NCBI GenBank assembly: GCA_037179385.1
Contig: CM074196.1
Location: forward strand, 33,752,486-33,816,485
From: Holothuria scabra
Lineage: Eukaryota > Echinodermata > Holothuroidea > Aspidochirotida > Holothuriidae
Direction of reading: 5' to 3'
Length of the DNA stretch: 64,000 bases
Under the pieces are notes generated by a model that was not told the DNA's origin, did no database searches, and saw nothing but the letters and a program-made list of their open reading frames with translations. Made by a program: the position numbers and the translations under genes. The first letter of the stretch is position 1. The number at the start of each line of letters is the position of its first letter. Below are positions 12,296 through 23,537 of this stretch, piece by piece.

Positions 12296-13165
12296 TAGTA
12301 GCCAGTGGCTACTAATTAACCTATTTTTGCTTCTGTGCAGTACTATTCCACACATTATCTGCAAATCTTGCTTCTTGGAAGATCAGTATATTTACGTAAT
12401 CGAAGCCAACAGCTTCGATAATTGGATTTGCTCAGTTGGTCAAATGAACTCGTGCCTTCTTTCTTGGCTGGGCGTATGAATATCTTCAGTGTGATGCTAC
12501 TCTTATTTACACACGGACAATACTAACATTATACAGCATTTCATCTGCCACGCAGTTATTTTGACCTTTTCATGAAGTGGAAATTCCGACCATTTCCTGG
12601 ACTTTACCAACTTGACGGTGTTCCAATAGAATAATCAGCCTATTTGAGGCATGTAGGAAGTCTTCTTTTCGAAGGACGATAAGTCATTACGCAGTTCTAT
12701 TGACTTTCTTTATATACTTGATTTAATCACTTATAAAATAGTCCCAGACTTGAACCCCGCTACGCAGTCTAACGCTAGTACTTACTCCACTACCACACCA
12801 TCGAAAATTCCTGCTTGTTTAACACCCTTGTCAACCGCTACAAGTCTGTTGGTGCATCTCAGCTTGATCTGCGCATGTGCAAATGGCGAATCTAAGGTAG
12901 AAACATCTTACAGCCCATCTGTTGCCTGCATGACTGGCACAATGGTTAAAGTTGCGTTGGCGGCAGAACATTTTTTTCTGAGAATGTGAGCTTGGTAGGC
13001 AGTTTGCTCATTTTTGTACAGCAAAATATTTACTCGATCGAGGCTTGGAATGAAGTGGTGCAATATTGGGCTTTTTCGTTTCGTTTCAGACCATTTTCAG
13101 TGGCTTCGATCAGTACTTGCCTGCAAGTACAAACCGTCTAGTTATGTGTGGAATTGGCTTTAAAA
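12296..13165. mobile_element. CpG-richer block with weak inverted ends, possible old DNA element
   Basis: A 9-bp-arm palindrome (TAGTAGCCA, one base, TGGCTACTA) is at 12296-12314. Left-side phrases ATTCCACACATTA and GATCAGTAT with CGAAGCC are mirrored on the right, reading on the minus strand, as ATTCCACACATAA and CTGATCGAAGCC. Base composition is richer in CpG than its surroundings. No target duplication or coding sequence was found, so the element call is tentative. Confidence 0.3.
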
Positions 13166-13369
13166 TAAGGAATGGATAATAAGTCGTATTTGGTAAAGTA
13201 ACAAATTATGTTGTGAGGCCTGACGGTGACACTGTAATTTAGCAGTCTGAACATTTCAGGAATAGGGAAAGTTTACCCAACTATTATTGCACATTGCCTA
13301 AACAATACTGCACAGTGCACTGTCATTCTGTAACTAGGATTGTAGTTAGTTAGATGGAGTTTTCCCACT

Positions 13370-13512
13370 CAGTTTCCAATCAATTGATCTGGCCTAGTCT
13401 GATTAGTCTGGCCAGCCACTACCTTTTTACCAGTTGCAGCTCACTGGCTTGTTTTCCCTCCTAAATTGGTTATGCTGAGCACCATGCACAACAGTGAGTT
13501 CCATTTTTAACT
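13370..13512 (-). repeat. SINE body fragment
   Basis: The segment shares CAGTTTCCAA, CTCACTGGCTTGTTTTCCCT and TATGCTGAGCACCA with the longer copies at 14280 and 54715 but lacks the tRNA-like part, so it is truncated at its tRNA-like end. Confidence 0.5.
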
Positions 13513-14279
13513 TCAACTACTGTAGGATTTAACTATTGTAGAACTTATTCAGTTTATTAAATTTTATGACTGTGCTGTGGTCTGCCAAATCCATGTATTG
13601 TACTGTATGAGTAGCTTGTAAATTCTACCATTGTTCTGTGTAAACACAATGTACCCTTGCCACAAATTTAACTGTTAAAATCACTGTTTATCATAATGGA
13701 CTTCCATGAGACAAATTTAGTACGTACATAGTAGCCTACTTGATATGGTAAAGGCTGATAGTGCATAGTACCAGATTGTATGCTTACTTGTAGTTTTATT
13801 GGCCCAAAGGTCTGCAAAACTGAAATGAATACATAAAGTTAATGCTACCCAAAAGGGGTTAATTTGCTATCTAAAAGGGGTGAATTTGCTTCTATGTGAA
13901 GAGGTCTCTGTTTACTCAATGCCCCCCCACCCCACCCTTACATTGCAAATTGTTGCCTTGCGATATCATGCAGTTTGTATCATGATGCATCATTTTGCCA
14001 AAACTGACTTTCCAATTTTTTTTTGTTTGTACACAGATCCAGAGAATAATTTAGTGTGCATATTTTTTGCATTATATTTGGGTAATCAGGACTTCTCTGT
14101 CACAAAATCATTTGAAAACCCTTATGTTTGATCATATAGTATTATGTACAAAATGTACAATATATTAGTTTGCATAACATCCTGTACAGCAAAATGATGT
14201 GCATTGTGGATAATTTAGTAACTGAAATTTAACTTGAATAGCTACAGTACTGACATATTCCTGATATCAGGAGTTAGTA

Positions 14280-14590
14280 GAGTTTTACAACCCAGTTTCC
14301 AAGCAATTGTCAGACGGCTATGGCGTCACCCCCTCCCCCCGCCTCCCCCCAGTTGTGACTCACTGGCTTTTTTCCCTACTCCATTGCTTATGCTGAGCAC
14401 CAAGCGTAATGGCAGTAGGTTCCATTAATAAAGATTTAGTGTATATGCATGACCTGGCCAGGGCTCGGAACTCCAGACCTCCAGACCTCCCAACTGTAAG
14501 TTGGATGCCTTTAATACTCTGTCATGCAGTCTGTCTCCTGACATCATCCACAGAGCTCTGTTTCAGCAGGCAGCTTGTCAGTCACTCATA
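14280..14590 (-). repeat. tRNA-derived SINE, reverse orientation
   Basis: On the minus strand the right part reads as a tRNA-like head (GCATCCAACTTACAGTTGGG then AGGTCTGGAGTTCCG, with a damaged B box), followed by the shared body with TGGTGCTCAGCATAAGC. A short duplication of CCAGACCTC is present. Related copies are at 36780 and 54715. Confidence 0.55.
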
Positions 14591-14919
14591 CACAGCTGCC
14601 ACCTTGTGACTAGTACTGTAACCAATAGAAGTGTTAAATTTGTATAGAAATTACTAATTAGCATAGCTTAATTGTAAACCCAGTTTCCAAGAAAAAGTTA
14701 CTTTTTCAATTGAGACAGTTGAACAAAATGCCAACGAAACAACAAAGAAAAAGCCCATCAATTTCCTTCAAAGTGCAAGACCACCTGCTAAAATATTGAC
14801 TGATGCTGATCAAAGTGTAGGATATGTAGGTGTTACTTATTTAGTCTTTATATCATGTGCTGTGAATTTGCTACTGTGCTCTGTATTGTAAGTTCATCAC
14901 AATTCATTCCAGATTTAAT

Positions 14920-15160
14920 GGTCAATCGTTCCAAACTTATTTTGAAGCTAGAGCTACATGTCACAATTTTTTCTCACCGAACTCTTCAAAGTAATTTTTA
15001 TAATATTTTAGGACTTCAGTATTGCAAGGTAATCCAAGCAGTGAGTCCCAGTAAATTTCAAATTTAAGGAGAAATAATACTGTCATATAATTCTGAAGAG
15101 CCAATCCTGAAACAGGGCACTGTGCTACACTACTGTACTTCAAGTTGAGTGACAGCTCAT
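14920..15160 (+). repeat. TCACATGACTC-type dispersed repeat, copy 2
   Basis: The copy has CCAAACTTATTTTGAAGCTA, TTTAGGACTTCAGTATTGCA and a decayed GTCATATAATTCTGAAGAGC core. The same order of phrases is found at 35.7-36.0 and 39.7-39.9 kb. Confidence 0.5.
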
Positions 15161-15508
15161 GCTCTTTAATGTTGAGATGTTATGCCCAAAACACTTTTGA
15201 TGAAGAAGACCGAGTCATATTTACGTCGCGGACATGGACAGAGCATAGTCAGCATACTGCGTGTTAGATTTTTGCTACCATTCCTATGAGAAAAGGTGTA
15301 GCCAGATGGCTGTATGGTTTTATGTGAAAGTTTAGACTTGCTCAAGCGAATCTCAGATTTAGCAAGAAAGTTGAATTATTTTAGCTTAACAAAAGATCAG
15401 GTCAAAATCACTACTACACGTACTGCAGGAATATGATACTTTTTCTCATTCAATTTGAAATTGCGTTTTAAATATTTCAGACTCGGTGTTAAACCATACA
15501 TATTATAG

Positions 15509-16072
15509 CAGGCCTAGATTTTCAGGTAAATTTCTGGTTGTCCTTTGGGCACTTATTTCAGTGTTTTTAGTTGTCCGCAAAAAAAAAATCGGTTTTCCGA
15601 ACCATTTTTTGCTTGGTTATGAAACAGTAAGTGTGCATATAGAGGCTTTGCAATTGCGTCACGGAATGGCCATGCTGGAGGACATTCATGCCAAATACAT
15701 GTGGTTTTGTGACTAACGCACTGCACAATGTGCACTGTGATATGCACGGCGTGTACAAATTCAACGAGCGAGCGCATCCCGTAGGGTTTACTATGTAGTA
15801 ACATGTACTCCAACATGGCCGCCGGAGAGTATTATGACGTCATGTGAAAAGCCTCTATATAATTGGTACTGAGGATAAAAAGACACTTGGAAGTCTGAAT
15901 ATTGTATAAAAAAGTTGAAATAGTTGATCAGTCACAGTACACATCTTCAGCTAGATTTATTGCAAGAGGAAAATGGTTTGTCCATCTGACAACCCACGTT
16001 TAACTTTTGATTGTCCTTGTGGAATAAAAGTTGTCCCAGACAATCGGACAACCATGATCGAGGATTGAGTCC
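15509..16072. mobile_element. TTGTCC-rich MITE, copy 2, interrupted by another MITE
   Basis: The ends (CAGGCCTAGATTTTCAGG on the left and GGACAACCATGATCGAGG on the right) match copy 1. The family sequence stops at 15640 and resumes at 15857 with ATAATTGGTACTGAGGATAA, which corresponds to TATTGGTCTTGAAGAATAA in copy 1. The interruption is the AGAGGC-ended element at 15641-15856. Confidence 0.6.
15641..15856. mobile_element. AGAGGC-ended MITE (216 bp) inserted in a TTGTCC MITE
   Basis: The left end AGAGGCTTTGCAATTGCGTC is inverted at the right end (AGAGGCTTTTCACATGACGTC on the reverse strand). ATAT flanks both sides, compatible with a short TA-rich target duplication, though the flanks also extend the inverted repeat. 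A second copy is at 50039-50268, sharing CATGCTGGAGGACA and CATGTACACTAACATGGCC phrases. Confidence 0.65.
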
Positions 16073-17245
16073 TCATTGTGGCTTCACTGTGGCCATCTTG
16101 GTGTGCTTTTTTGTGCCAATTGGTCGCGATGGTTTACGGATAGGACATGGCATTACATTTTCTGTCCATGTACATAGGAAGTCTGTGGTCATATTGCAGT
16201 AACATGCACAATACTGGTACTGTACTATAATTTATTTGTTGAGACAACAGTATGGATTATAATGCAATGATTGGATGGACAAACTAACACATTTCTTTCT
16301 CAAAAACATTTCCCCCCTCATTTTAAAAACTACATGTCCTATTTTCATGTGTCTTATGTCACATAATCAAGAACATGATGTTATGCTGTATGGGTAATCT
16401 ACGTGTCACTACTTTATCTCACCTCTTTCAAAAATGGACTGTGCTGGATACTGAGGGACGTTGTCTGACAATCAGAGTTTAATGTTAAGTGGGGTAAAAG
16501 GGGTTTTCCCCATCCCCCTTCTTTTTGTTCCCATAAAATTAAAAAAAAAATTTATTATCATGGTTTCTATTTTTAAAAGCAGATGCTTTTGAAGCATTGT
16601 TCAAACTTTCATAAATAAATAGTCTTTAAAATCCTTCAGATTGCATCTTATAAGGACCCTGAAGCAAGCTTCCCCACCCCCCATCCCAACCAGTGAGCCC
16701 ATCTGACATTACTGTACTTTAGCAAAGGGCATCATCAATTTTGACATGGGGTTTGGGAGTTACAGTATGAACCTCCATTTTTCAGTTGCTGGCATAATCT
16801 GTTGGCAATGTATTGTTTTCACTCATGTTGCCTCTTCAGTATCTGCTGAACTCAAAACAGTAGTATTGTACTGTATACAGGACCCTGCGTTAAGCTGTCC
16901 AAAGTTGGTCACTATAATAACCAAAAATCTTTCAGAAAACTTCCTGATCAGCTATCCAGAGATAAATGGATCTGTTGTTAAGCATGTGATTTTGGAAAAT
17001 CTCCACGCACTGAATCCAAGCAGGGTACATCAACCCTACAATACCCTTTTTGTCTATACTTTCATTGTAGATTGTAGATATAACATTTGCCTTGCTTCAA
17101 ATCATTCTAGAATGTGCAGTACATTTTTACAGTATCACATCAAAATCCAGAATCTTTCAGACTCAGTTGCTAGGTTACCCATTGCAAGTGGGACAACAAT
17201 AATAGAATGGTCTCCCCTTGGTATTTCATAATTCATTTTGAAAAT

Positions 17246-17535
17246 TTACAAAACTGAGTTCTGGCAGGTCTCAAGATAAATCTGTGCAAAAGTACACTGA
17301 GTACAGAATAAATCCTTGTCATTAAAATTCCTTTTACCACAAATATGACAAGTAGTATGGACAGTACAAATATTATACTGTGTATTATTACTGTAGGAGT
17401 GACTGTTAAAGAAATGTACTGGTTGTCCATCAGACAAGTTTGACTCAAACTGAGGTCTTCCCAGAATCATAGCTTCCAAGTTCTGAGAGGCTAGATGCGG
17501 GTCCATCTGATCTGTCCCTTGGCGGATCGCCGGCC
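17246..17535 (-). other. Small zinc-ribbon-like open frame on the minus strand, status uncertain
   Basis: The frame translates with C-H-I-C and, after eleven residues, C-T-Q-C (a C-x2-C-x11-C-x2-C spacing, with Gly after the first knuckle), then stops. The frame stays open upstream of its Met at 17506 to a C-rich tract ending CCCCCAG at 17536, which would make a good minus-strand splice acceptor. Spacing like this is seen in many zinc ribbons, but a chance match in a short frame is quite possible. It is antisense inside intron 1, and no partner exon was found. Confidence 0.2.
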
Positions 17536-17536
17536 T

Positions 17537-17561
17537 GGGGGAGGGGTATAAGGGGAGGGGG
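17537..17561 (+). other. G-quadruplex motif
   Basis: G tracts GGGGG, GGGG, GGGG and GGGGG are separated by A, TATAA and A. On the minus strand the same bases form the pyrimidine tract before the possible acceptor of the zinc-ribbon-like frame. Confidence 0.45.
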
Positions 17562-18499
17562 TGTCCCCCTTCGAAAATTTTTGAATTTTAGAAGTGCCTA
17601 CAATCAAAATGGTGGCACTTTTTTGGCAAATCAGTCAACCAGATGTCGCTAGGTTACCGCCAAAAAAGTTCAGTACAGTACTTTATTTTTTGGGGTAACC
17701 TAGAAAAATATTGTTTTGAGAGGTTTGCCAAAATAATATTATGCAGATACTCACAAATGCCCAATGACTAAAACCTCTCGTAGTCACAATATTCAATCGT
17801 TATTTTTTAGGTAAATTTTAGTGCGGTACCGACACAGTTTGCAAACGTCAACTCTCTATGTCACCGGCGGTCCTACCTTACGTGCTGCCGGTGATTTCCA
17901 ATGTTTCCGTAAAATCCGTACATCTCGCATGGCATTCTAACCATGAAAACATAAGCCAAGAACGTCAAAAACTATCAAGACAGCGCAGAACTTTCGGGCA
18001 ACTCTTGGACAAGTCCCGCCTGTGACTCGCAGAGTGGGCAATTAATTATAGAATTATTGAATGCGATGTTGCACGAGGTTATTACGCTATTTTCGCAGTG
18101 AATATATTCCATACCTGCTGCAAAGGTTAGCCGATAACAGTGTTGCGACAGCAAACATAGTTCCGTACGTACCTAGTCCTATTCAATGTATAGCACCGCG
18201 AGCAGTTGAATGTGCTGTGAGATACGATTTACTGAATTTGTTGTTATTGGTAAGATGAATTATTTGCTAATTTGTGTGCGCTCTAACTGGGAATACTTCG
18301 GGAATTGGAAATGCGGGTTTTTCAGAGGGCTTGGCAGGTCAGCGGGTTTGGGTGTCCAAATGCGGGTCACTTGGGAGGTATGCAGAATGTTTAGGTTGTC
18401 CAAATAAAAATGAAAAATGATAGACAGCAATTGTCTTTGATATCTCTACCATAGAAAACATACGGTACAATACATCTCTTTTTTTTATCCTATGTTCGT

Positions 18500-20125
18500 T
18501 AGCGTTCGACCGATTATGCTATAATCGGTAATACCCAGTTACTGATTATTTAATTAAACAATCGGCCTGATGCCGATTAACGATCACCAATTATTAAAAA
18601 GAGGGAAGTCACATGTTTGCCACTTTAGTACATGCCCCTTGCTTTGTGCATATCGTATTACCATAACCAGTTCAGGATGGAAAATATTGGGAATAGTTCT
18701 GTTTTTTTCACGAACGGGATATCATTTTTGTAGGCGAAATATTTTCACTTCAAAAGTGGAGAAACAAATCAACCGTTAATACTGTACAATTGTTTGCAGT
18801 CGATGTCACATGCCATTTGATAATTTAGTTCTAAGGCCAACGTCATGCTCTGTCTAGTTTTCATCCCCCAATCATGTCTAAATATTGCATTCTTTTACTG
18901 TACTGGGTTATAGTTGCGTTAATGTAATGTAGCTACTCTCCCGCTTTTTATAACGAACCTCATGTAAAGCAATCATGATAATCTTAGCAGTTCTGGGCAC
19001 CCGTATAATGTATCTTATGGTTTCTTTCCGATATAAATATCCCCGTATATTTTTTGCAGTTCTCGTCCAAAACTTCCGTCTTGTTTAAAAAGAATCAGTG
19101 CAACTGAAATGCAAGTTAGTCTGATCCCCGAAAAATCCATGTACGCTGAGATTTGCTATGCCTTTTTTAGGTGAATTTAGCATGGGACTTGCCCGGCTTC
19201 GCTAGCCGGCATTACAAACGCGATCGTTGCAAGACAAACTCAACGGGAAAATTTGTCTCAAGACCGAGTATTTTCACACACAAAATCACAAAGGCGAAGG
19301 CGCGAGTTGTGATTGGCTGCCTAGAATCAATGCAATTGAACCAATCAAGAAGCAGGGGCCAATTTAAATTTTGCAGTGGATCTTTTGCATATGATGTAAC
19401 TGAGCAAAATATTATGCCTTGTTTGGCTGTAAAAACGCACACCACAATGTCTAGTCTAGTGCATGCGTGGGCCAAGAAGTTTGCTGCAAGTAGACCATGT
19501 GCATTATTGTTTTTGTTTGCAATGACGTCGTATGACAACATTGCTTAAGTCCTACCGTAAATAACATTACGGAAAGAATGCTGGGAATGCCTTAATTTAT
19601 GCAAGGTAATAACCACCGAACTTCACAAGATTCTTAGTGCTAAGTGTACAAAACGTGCACAGATATGTATGCAAAGCTTGGAGATTTGAAAAAATGGCAA
19701 AACACTACAGCTAGATAGTCTGTACTATGTGTTTTGTGCAGAACAGTTTGTACAGCAAATTACGCAGCACTTTCTGCGAGACAGCACGGAATACACCTTG
19801 AATGCACTTGTAAATCGAATTCCAAGTAATGCAACCGGGTTATAGCGGATCACATCAAACGATCATTCCCATGGCAGGGGTAAAATTTATACGTTTGTGA
19901 TTATCAGTGCATCCCGTTTTGGAGGGAATTGAGGATTGAGTATTTACGGGAATTTTAACGTAATTAAGAGGAAGTTACAAGTGCATTTAGCCCCTTTTTC
20001 CAGTTTGCAAATAGTCGGTGGTAGTGATCGGTTGAATGGCAGAATTTCACTGATGCCGATTATTTACCGATAACGGAATAATCGGCCCGATGCCGATTAC
20101 TTAACAGATGATCGGTCGAACACTA
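18500..20125. mobile_element. hAT-like non-autonomous DNA transposon (1.63 kb)
   Basis: The ends are TAGCGTTCGACCGAT on the left and, reverse-complemented, TAGTGTTCGACCGAT on the right. They are flanked by 8-bp direct repeats ATGTTCGT (18492-18499) and ATGTTTGT (20126-20133), seven of eight identical. Subterminal ATCGGC and CCGATTA motifs recur many times in both orientations. An 8-bp target duplication and TA-starting short ends are hAT traits. Two overlapping opposite frames of 125 and 109 codons at 19.2-19.5 kb show no transposase-like motif, so this is a deletion-type or MITE-like element. Confidence 0.75.
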
Positions 20126-21682
20126 ATGTTTGTATCTATGTTTCAATGATGACTGGTAGTCGATCTATACCCTCTACAGACTTCTTATATACATGGACAG
20201 AGAACGTAATACCTATGTCATATTGGCAGATTGTTGCCACTGACTGGGCAAAAAAGGTGCACCAAGATGGCCGCCGTGAAGCTATAAGTCATCTGATTTG
20301 ATGACAACTATGTAAAATTTTTTTTTAAAGTTAAACTTAAATGGAAAACAATATCAGCTTCCTGCAATACATGATAGTGATTTTGACCTTACCTTGCATT
20401 ATTTCAAAAATATTACAACTCTCTTTCAAAATTTGTTGGTTAACTTGAGCGAGTTCAAATTTTCACACAAAACCATAGCAGGAAGCAAGCTTCCAATGCC
20501 TTTCTCACATGTACAGTATGGTATAGCAACAATCTAATGTGCAGTATGCTCTGTCCATGTATAGTATGTCTGTGATACCGTTGTATCAAGATTGCTTCTA
20601 GATTTAAAGAGAATTCCTTTTTTTTTGGTGATGTGAGGAACAAGTCAATTGCATATGAAATCTACTGGTCCATTGGACCACCTCAAAGTGGGCAATGTTT
20701 TACAAGAAATTTCCTACCCTAATCCCTAATCCTTACAAAGAATACAATCAATATAATACAATGTCAATAGCCAATCAAGAAACACCTTGTTAAACAGTGT
20801 GCAGATTTACCCCTTCAAAGAGAGAATTGGGGTTTCTGATGCAGTTTTTACTTGTCAAGGATGATCAGATGACTGCCAGATTTCAGCCCTGATAATAGGT
20901 CTTCTTTTCATTGTCAATGTTACCTATGGCGGTCTGGACTGCCATTGCCCCTACTATATTGAATCCTCCCAAAATTCTTTACTGCCCCCAATACTCCGTT
21001 CTCTCCTACTGTACTTCCAATCTGAATGAAGTAGTATAATCGGGATACTTCATCTGGGCTAGAAGGTTGGCATAGAGGATGTTGAATTAAATGTAAAGAT
21101 GTTTGCAAATTTGTACACCCAAACCAACTGTGTTTTAACCCTGACATAACCCAAATTTTTAAAAAAGTATAAATCATTGCTTCATGATTCTTGGAGCACT
21201 TACTATATAAACCAGCTTAAAATTGGTATGGAGTATTACAGTATTATCTACTCATCTTTTTAAAGTACCATATTTTATCAAGATCACTCAACGACAAGTA
21301 ACAATTGGACCAGATAATTTTTTTTTTGTACGCTCATTGTAGTTTGACCAATATGTGCTTTATAAACATCTTTAGGATCAGATAATTTCCTTTTACCTGA
21401 TCCTTCTGCTGTACTTAATGCAAAATGGAAATGTAAGTGCTTGACACAGTTCATTTAGGTTGATGTATCATACTTAATAATCAGATATGAGGGTTTTATT
21501 TCATCTTTTTTATGAATAAAAACATTATTTTGTAGTTGCATTATAAAAATATCAAGTATAAAGTGTTTTAGAAAGTGTGAAACCATATAAAGGATCCAAG
21601 GTGGCAAGTTTTGACTGTATTCTTGATAAAGAAAAGTGGTTAAAGGTTGTAACATCTGGAGCAGTCACTGTCAATTAGGGTT

Positions 21683-22455
21683 AACAAGTTGAAAGCATAG
21701 AAAAGATTTGAGGCATTCAAGGTGAACACAAGTAGAAGGTCTGAGATTGAAAAAATCAGAGTAAATGAGTGAAAAGAGTAAACAAGTTGAAAGCACAGAA
21801 TACTGTAGATTTGAGGCATTCAAGGTGAACACAAGTGGAAGGTCTGAGATCGAAGAATCAGAGTAAAGAGTGAAAAGAGTAAACAAGTTGAAAGCACAGA
21901 ATAGATTTGAGGCATTCAAGGTGAACACAAGTGGAAGGTCTGAGATCAAAGAATCAGAGTAAACGAGTGAAAAGAGTAAACAAGTTGAAAGCACAGAATA
22001 GATTTGAGGCATTCAAGGTGAACACAAGTGGAAGGTCTGAGATTGAAGAATCAGAGTAAATGAGTGAAAAGAGTAAACAAGTTGAAAGCACAGAATAGAT
22101 TTGAGGCATTCAAGGTGAACACAAGTGGAAGGTCTGAGATTGAAGAATCAGAGTAAATGAGTGAAAAGAGTAAACAAGTTGAAAGCACAGAATAGATTTG
22201 AGGCATTCAAGGTGAACACAAGTGGAAGGTCTGAGATTGAAGAATCAGAGTAAATGAGTGAAAAGAGTAAACAAGTTGAAAGCACAGAATACTGTAGATT
22301 TGAGGCATTCAAGGTGAACACAAGTGGAAGGTCTGAGATTGAAGAATCAGAGTAAACGAGTGCAAAGAGTAAACAAGTTGAAAGCACAGAATAGATTTGA
22401 GGCATTCAAGGTGAACTCAAGTGGAAGGTCTGAGGTCAAAGAATCAGAGTAGAAA
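21683..22455 (+). repeat. 97-bp satellite array, about eight units
   Basis: Units start with AACAAGTTGAAAGCA at 21683, 21781, 21882, 21979, 22076, 22173, 22270 and 22372, giving periods of 97-102 bp. Most are 97, and a 5-bp ACTGT insertion accounts for the longer ones. Units are nearly identical in the middle. Because 97 is not a multiple of three and there are stops, the minus-strand frames of 85 and 113 codons here are by-products. Confidence 0.9.
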
Positions 22456-23150
22456 AGTTGGAAGCAATGAATAGCACATCAGGCAATTAAGGTAAACAAG
22501 TGGAAGATCTGACATATGAACATAAGAGTAGAAGAAACAAAGGTGGGATATTTGAAGTAATAACGGAAAAGGAACTTTTATACATTGACAAATGGAGGCA
22601 ATAATGAGCAGATGTAGAAGAGTATGTCAAAAATTTGAGGTTTAATCAGGAAAAACAAGGAGAAGGTTAAATGCATGATTCAATCGGGGTATAGAACAAG
22701 TGAATGGAGGGACATGTGGTGCAATCAGGGAAAACTAATAGAAGTTGAGAATTTAAGCAATCAGGGTCTAGTTCCAGAACAAGTACTGTACAGGAAGCAA
22801 GTGGGTTCAGATATTTAGGTCAATCAGGGTAAAAAACTTAAACAAGTGGAAAGGTCAGATAATTCAAAGCAAGCAGGATTAACCTGTGATGGTTGGACAT
22901 TCAAAGCAACCAGGTGAACAAGGGTAAGTTTTTACAACATTAGAAGCAATCAAACCTGAGGCAAGTGGGAGGTTCGGAGTTCAGGACAAACAAGGAAGAA
23001 AAGTAAAAGGTACCATTAGAAGCTATCAACCCTGGTAGTTATGGCAAGTGGAAGGCTGAATATTCAGGACACTCGGGGTAATTATGTGAATGGTCTAACA
23101 TCAGAAGCAAGCAGGTCATTAAAAGTTTAAAGTTCTTACAGTACATTCAG
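22456..23150 (+). repeat. Degenerate flank of the satellite array
   Basis: Phrases such as AAGTGGAAG, GGTCTGA, CAATCAGGGTAAA and GAAGCAATCA recur at irregular spacing, resembling decayed and shortened versions of the 97-bp unit. Similarity falls with distance from the homogeneous core. The right limit is approximate. Confidence 0.6.
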
Positions 23151-23325
23151 GCAATTCAACAGTTTTTTTCATAACCTTGTGAAGAAGGAATATTAAAAGA
23201 TTGTATTATATGGAGAGGGATTTCCCCCTACAGGTTTCTGCTATATGGCAGGTCTATTCTATGGGCAGCAAACGTAACATAAGTTAGGATTATCCTGCCA
23301 ACAATTTTTTGTGCAGAGTAATGAA

Positions 23326-23537
23326 CAGGCCTTGGATTTTGAGGCACGTGAGTGCGATCACTCACCATCATTCACCTTAAACCACTGTTAGGAGTGTGAT
23401 TTATTGCATGCCTAGATAAAGAAAGGGGACTACAGTAGATGTATCAGTTTAACAAACACACCTACAGTACCACACTCCTTAATGTCCTGATGAGTGTGAT
23501 TTGTAGCACACCTGAAAAATCTAAAACTCAAGGCCTG
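23326..23537. mobile_element. CAGGCCTTG-ended MITE, copy 1
   Basis: The left end CAGGCCTTGGATTTTGAGG is inverted at the right end (CAGGCCTTGAGTTTTAGA on the reverse strand). Internal phrases GGAGTGTGAT, GCACACCT and CTACAGTAG are shared with the 178-bp copy at 61100-61277. No coding sequence is present. Confidence 0.65.

Noticed and set aside
15835..15842. TGACGTCA palindrome as a second CRE
   Set aside because: It is part of the terminal region of the AGAGGC MITE, so a regulatory role in this gene is not supported.
19171..19548. 125-codon plus and 109-codon minus frames
   Set aside because: They overlap on opposite strands inside a hAT-like element and lack any transposase-like motif.
21671..22405. 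Minus-strand frames of 113 and 85 codons with a repeated peptide
   Set aside because: They are readings of the 97-bp satellite. The unit is not a multiple of three, so frames break, and nothing suggests a protein.
21683..22455. CRISPR-like array
   Set aside because: Units are contiguous and near-identical over their full 97 bp with no unique spacers, and the genome is eukaryotic.
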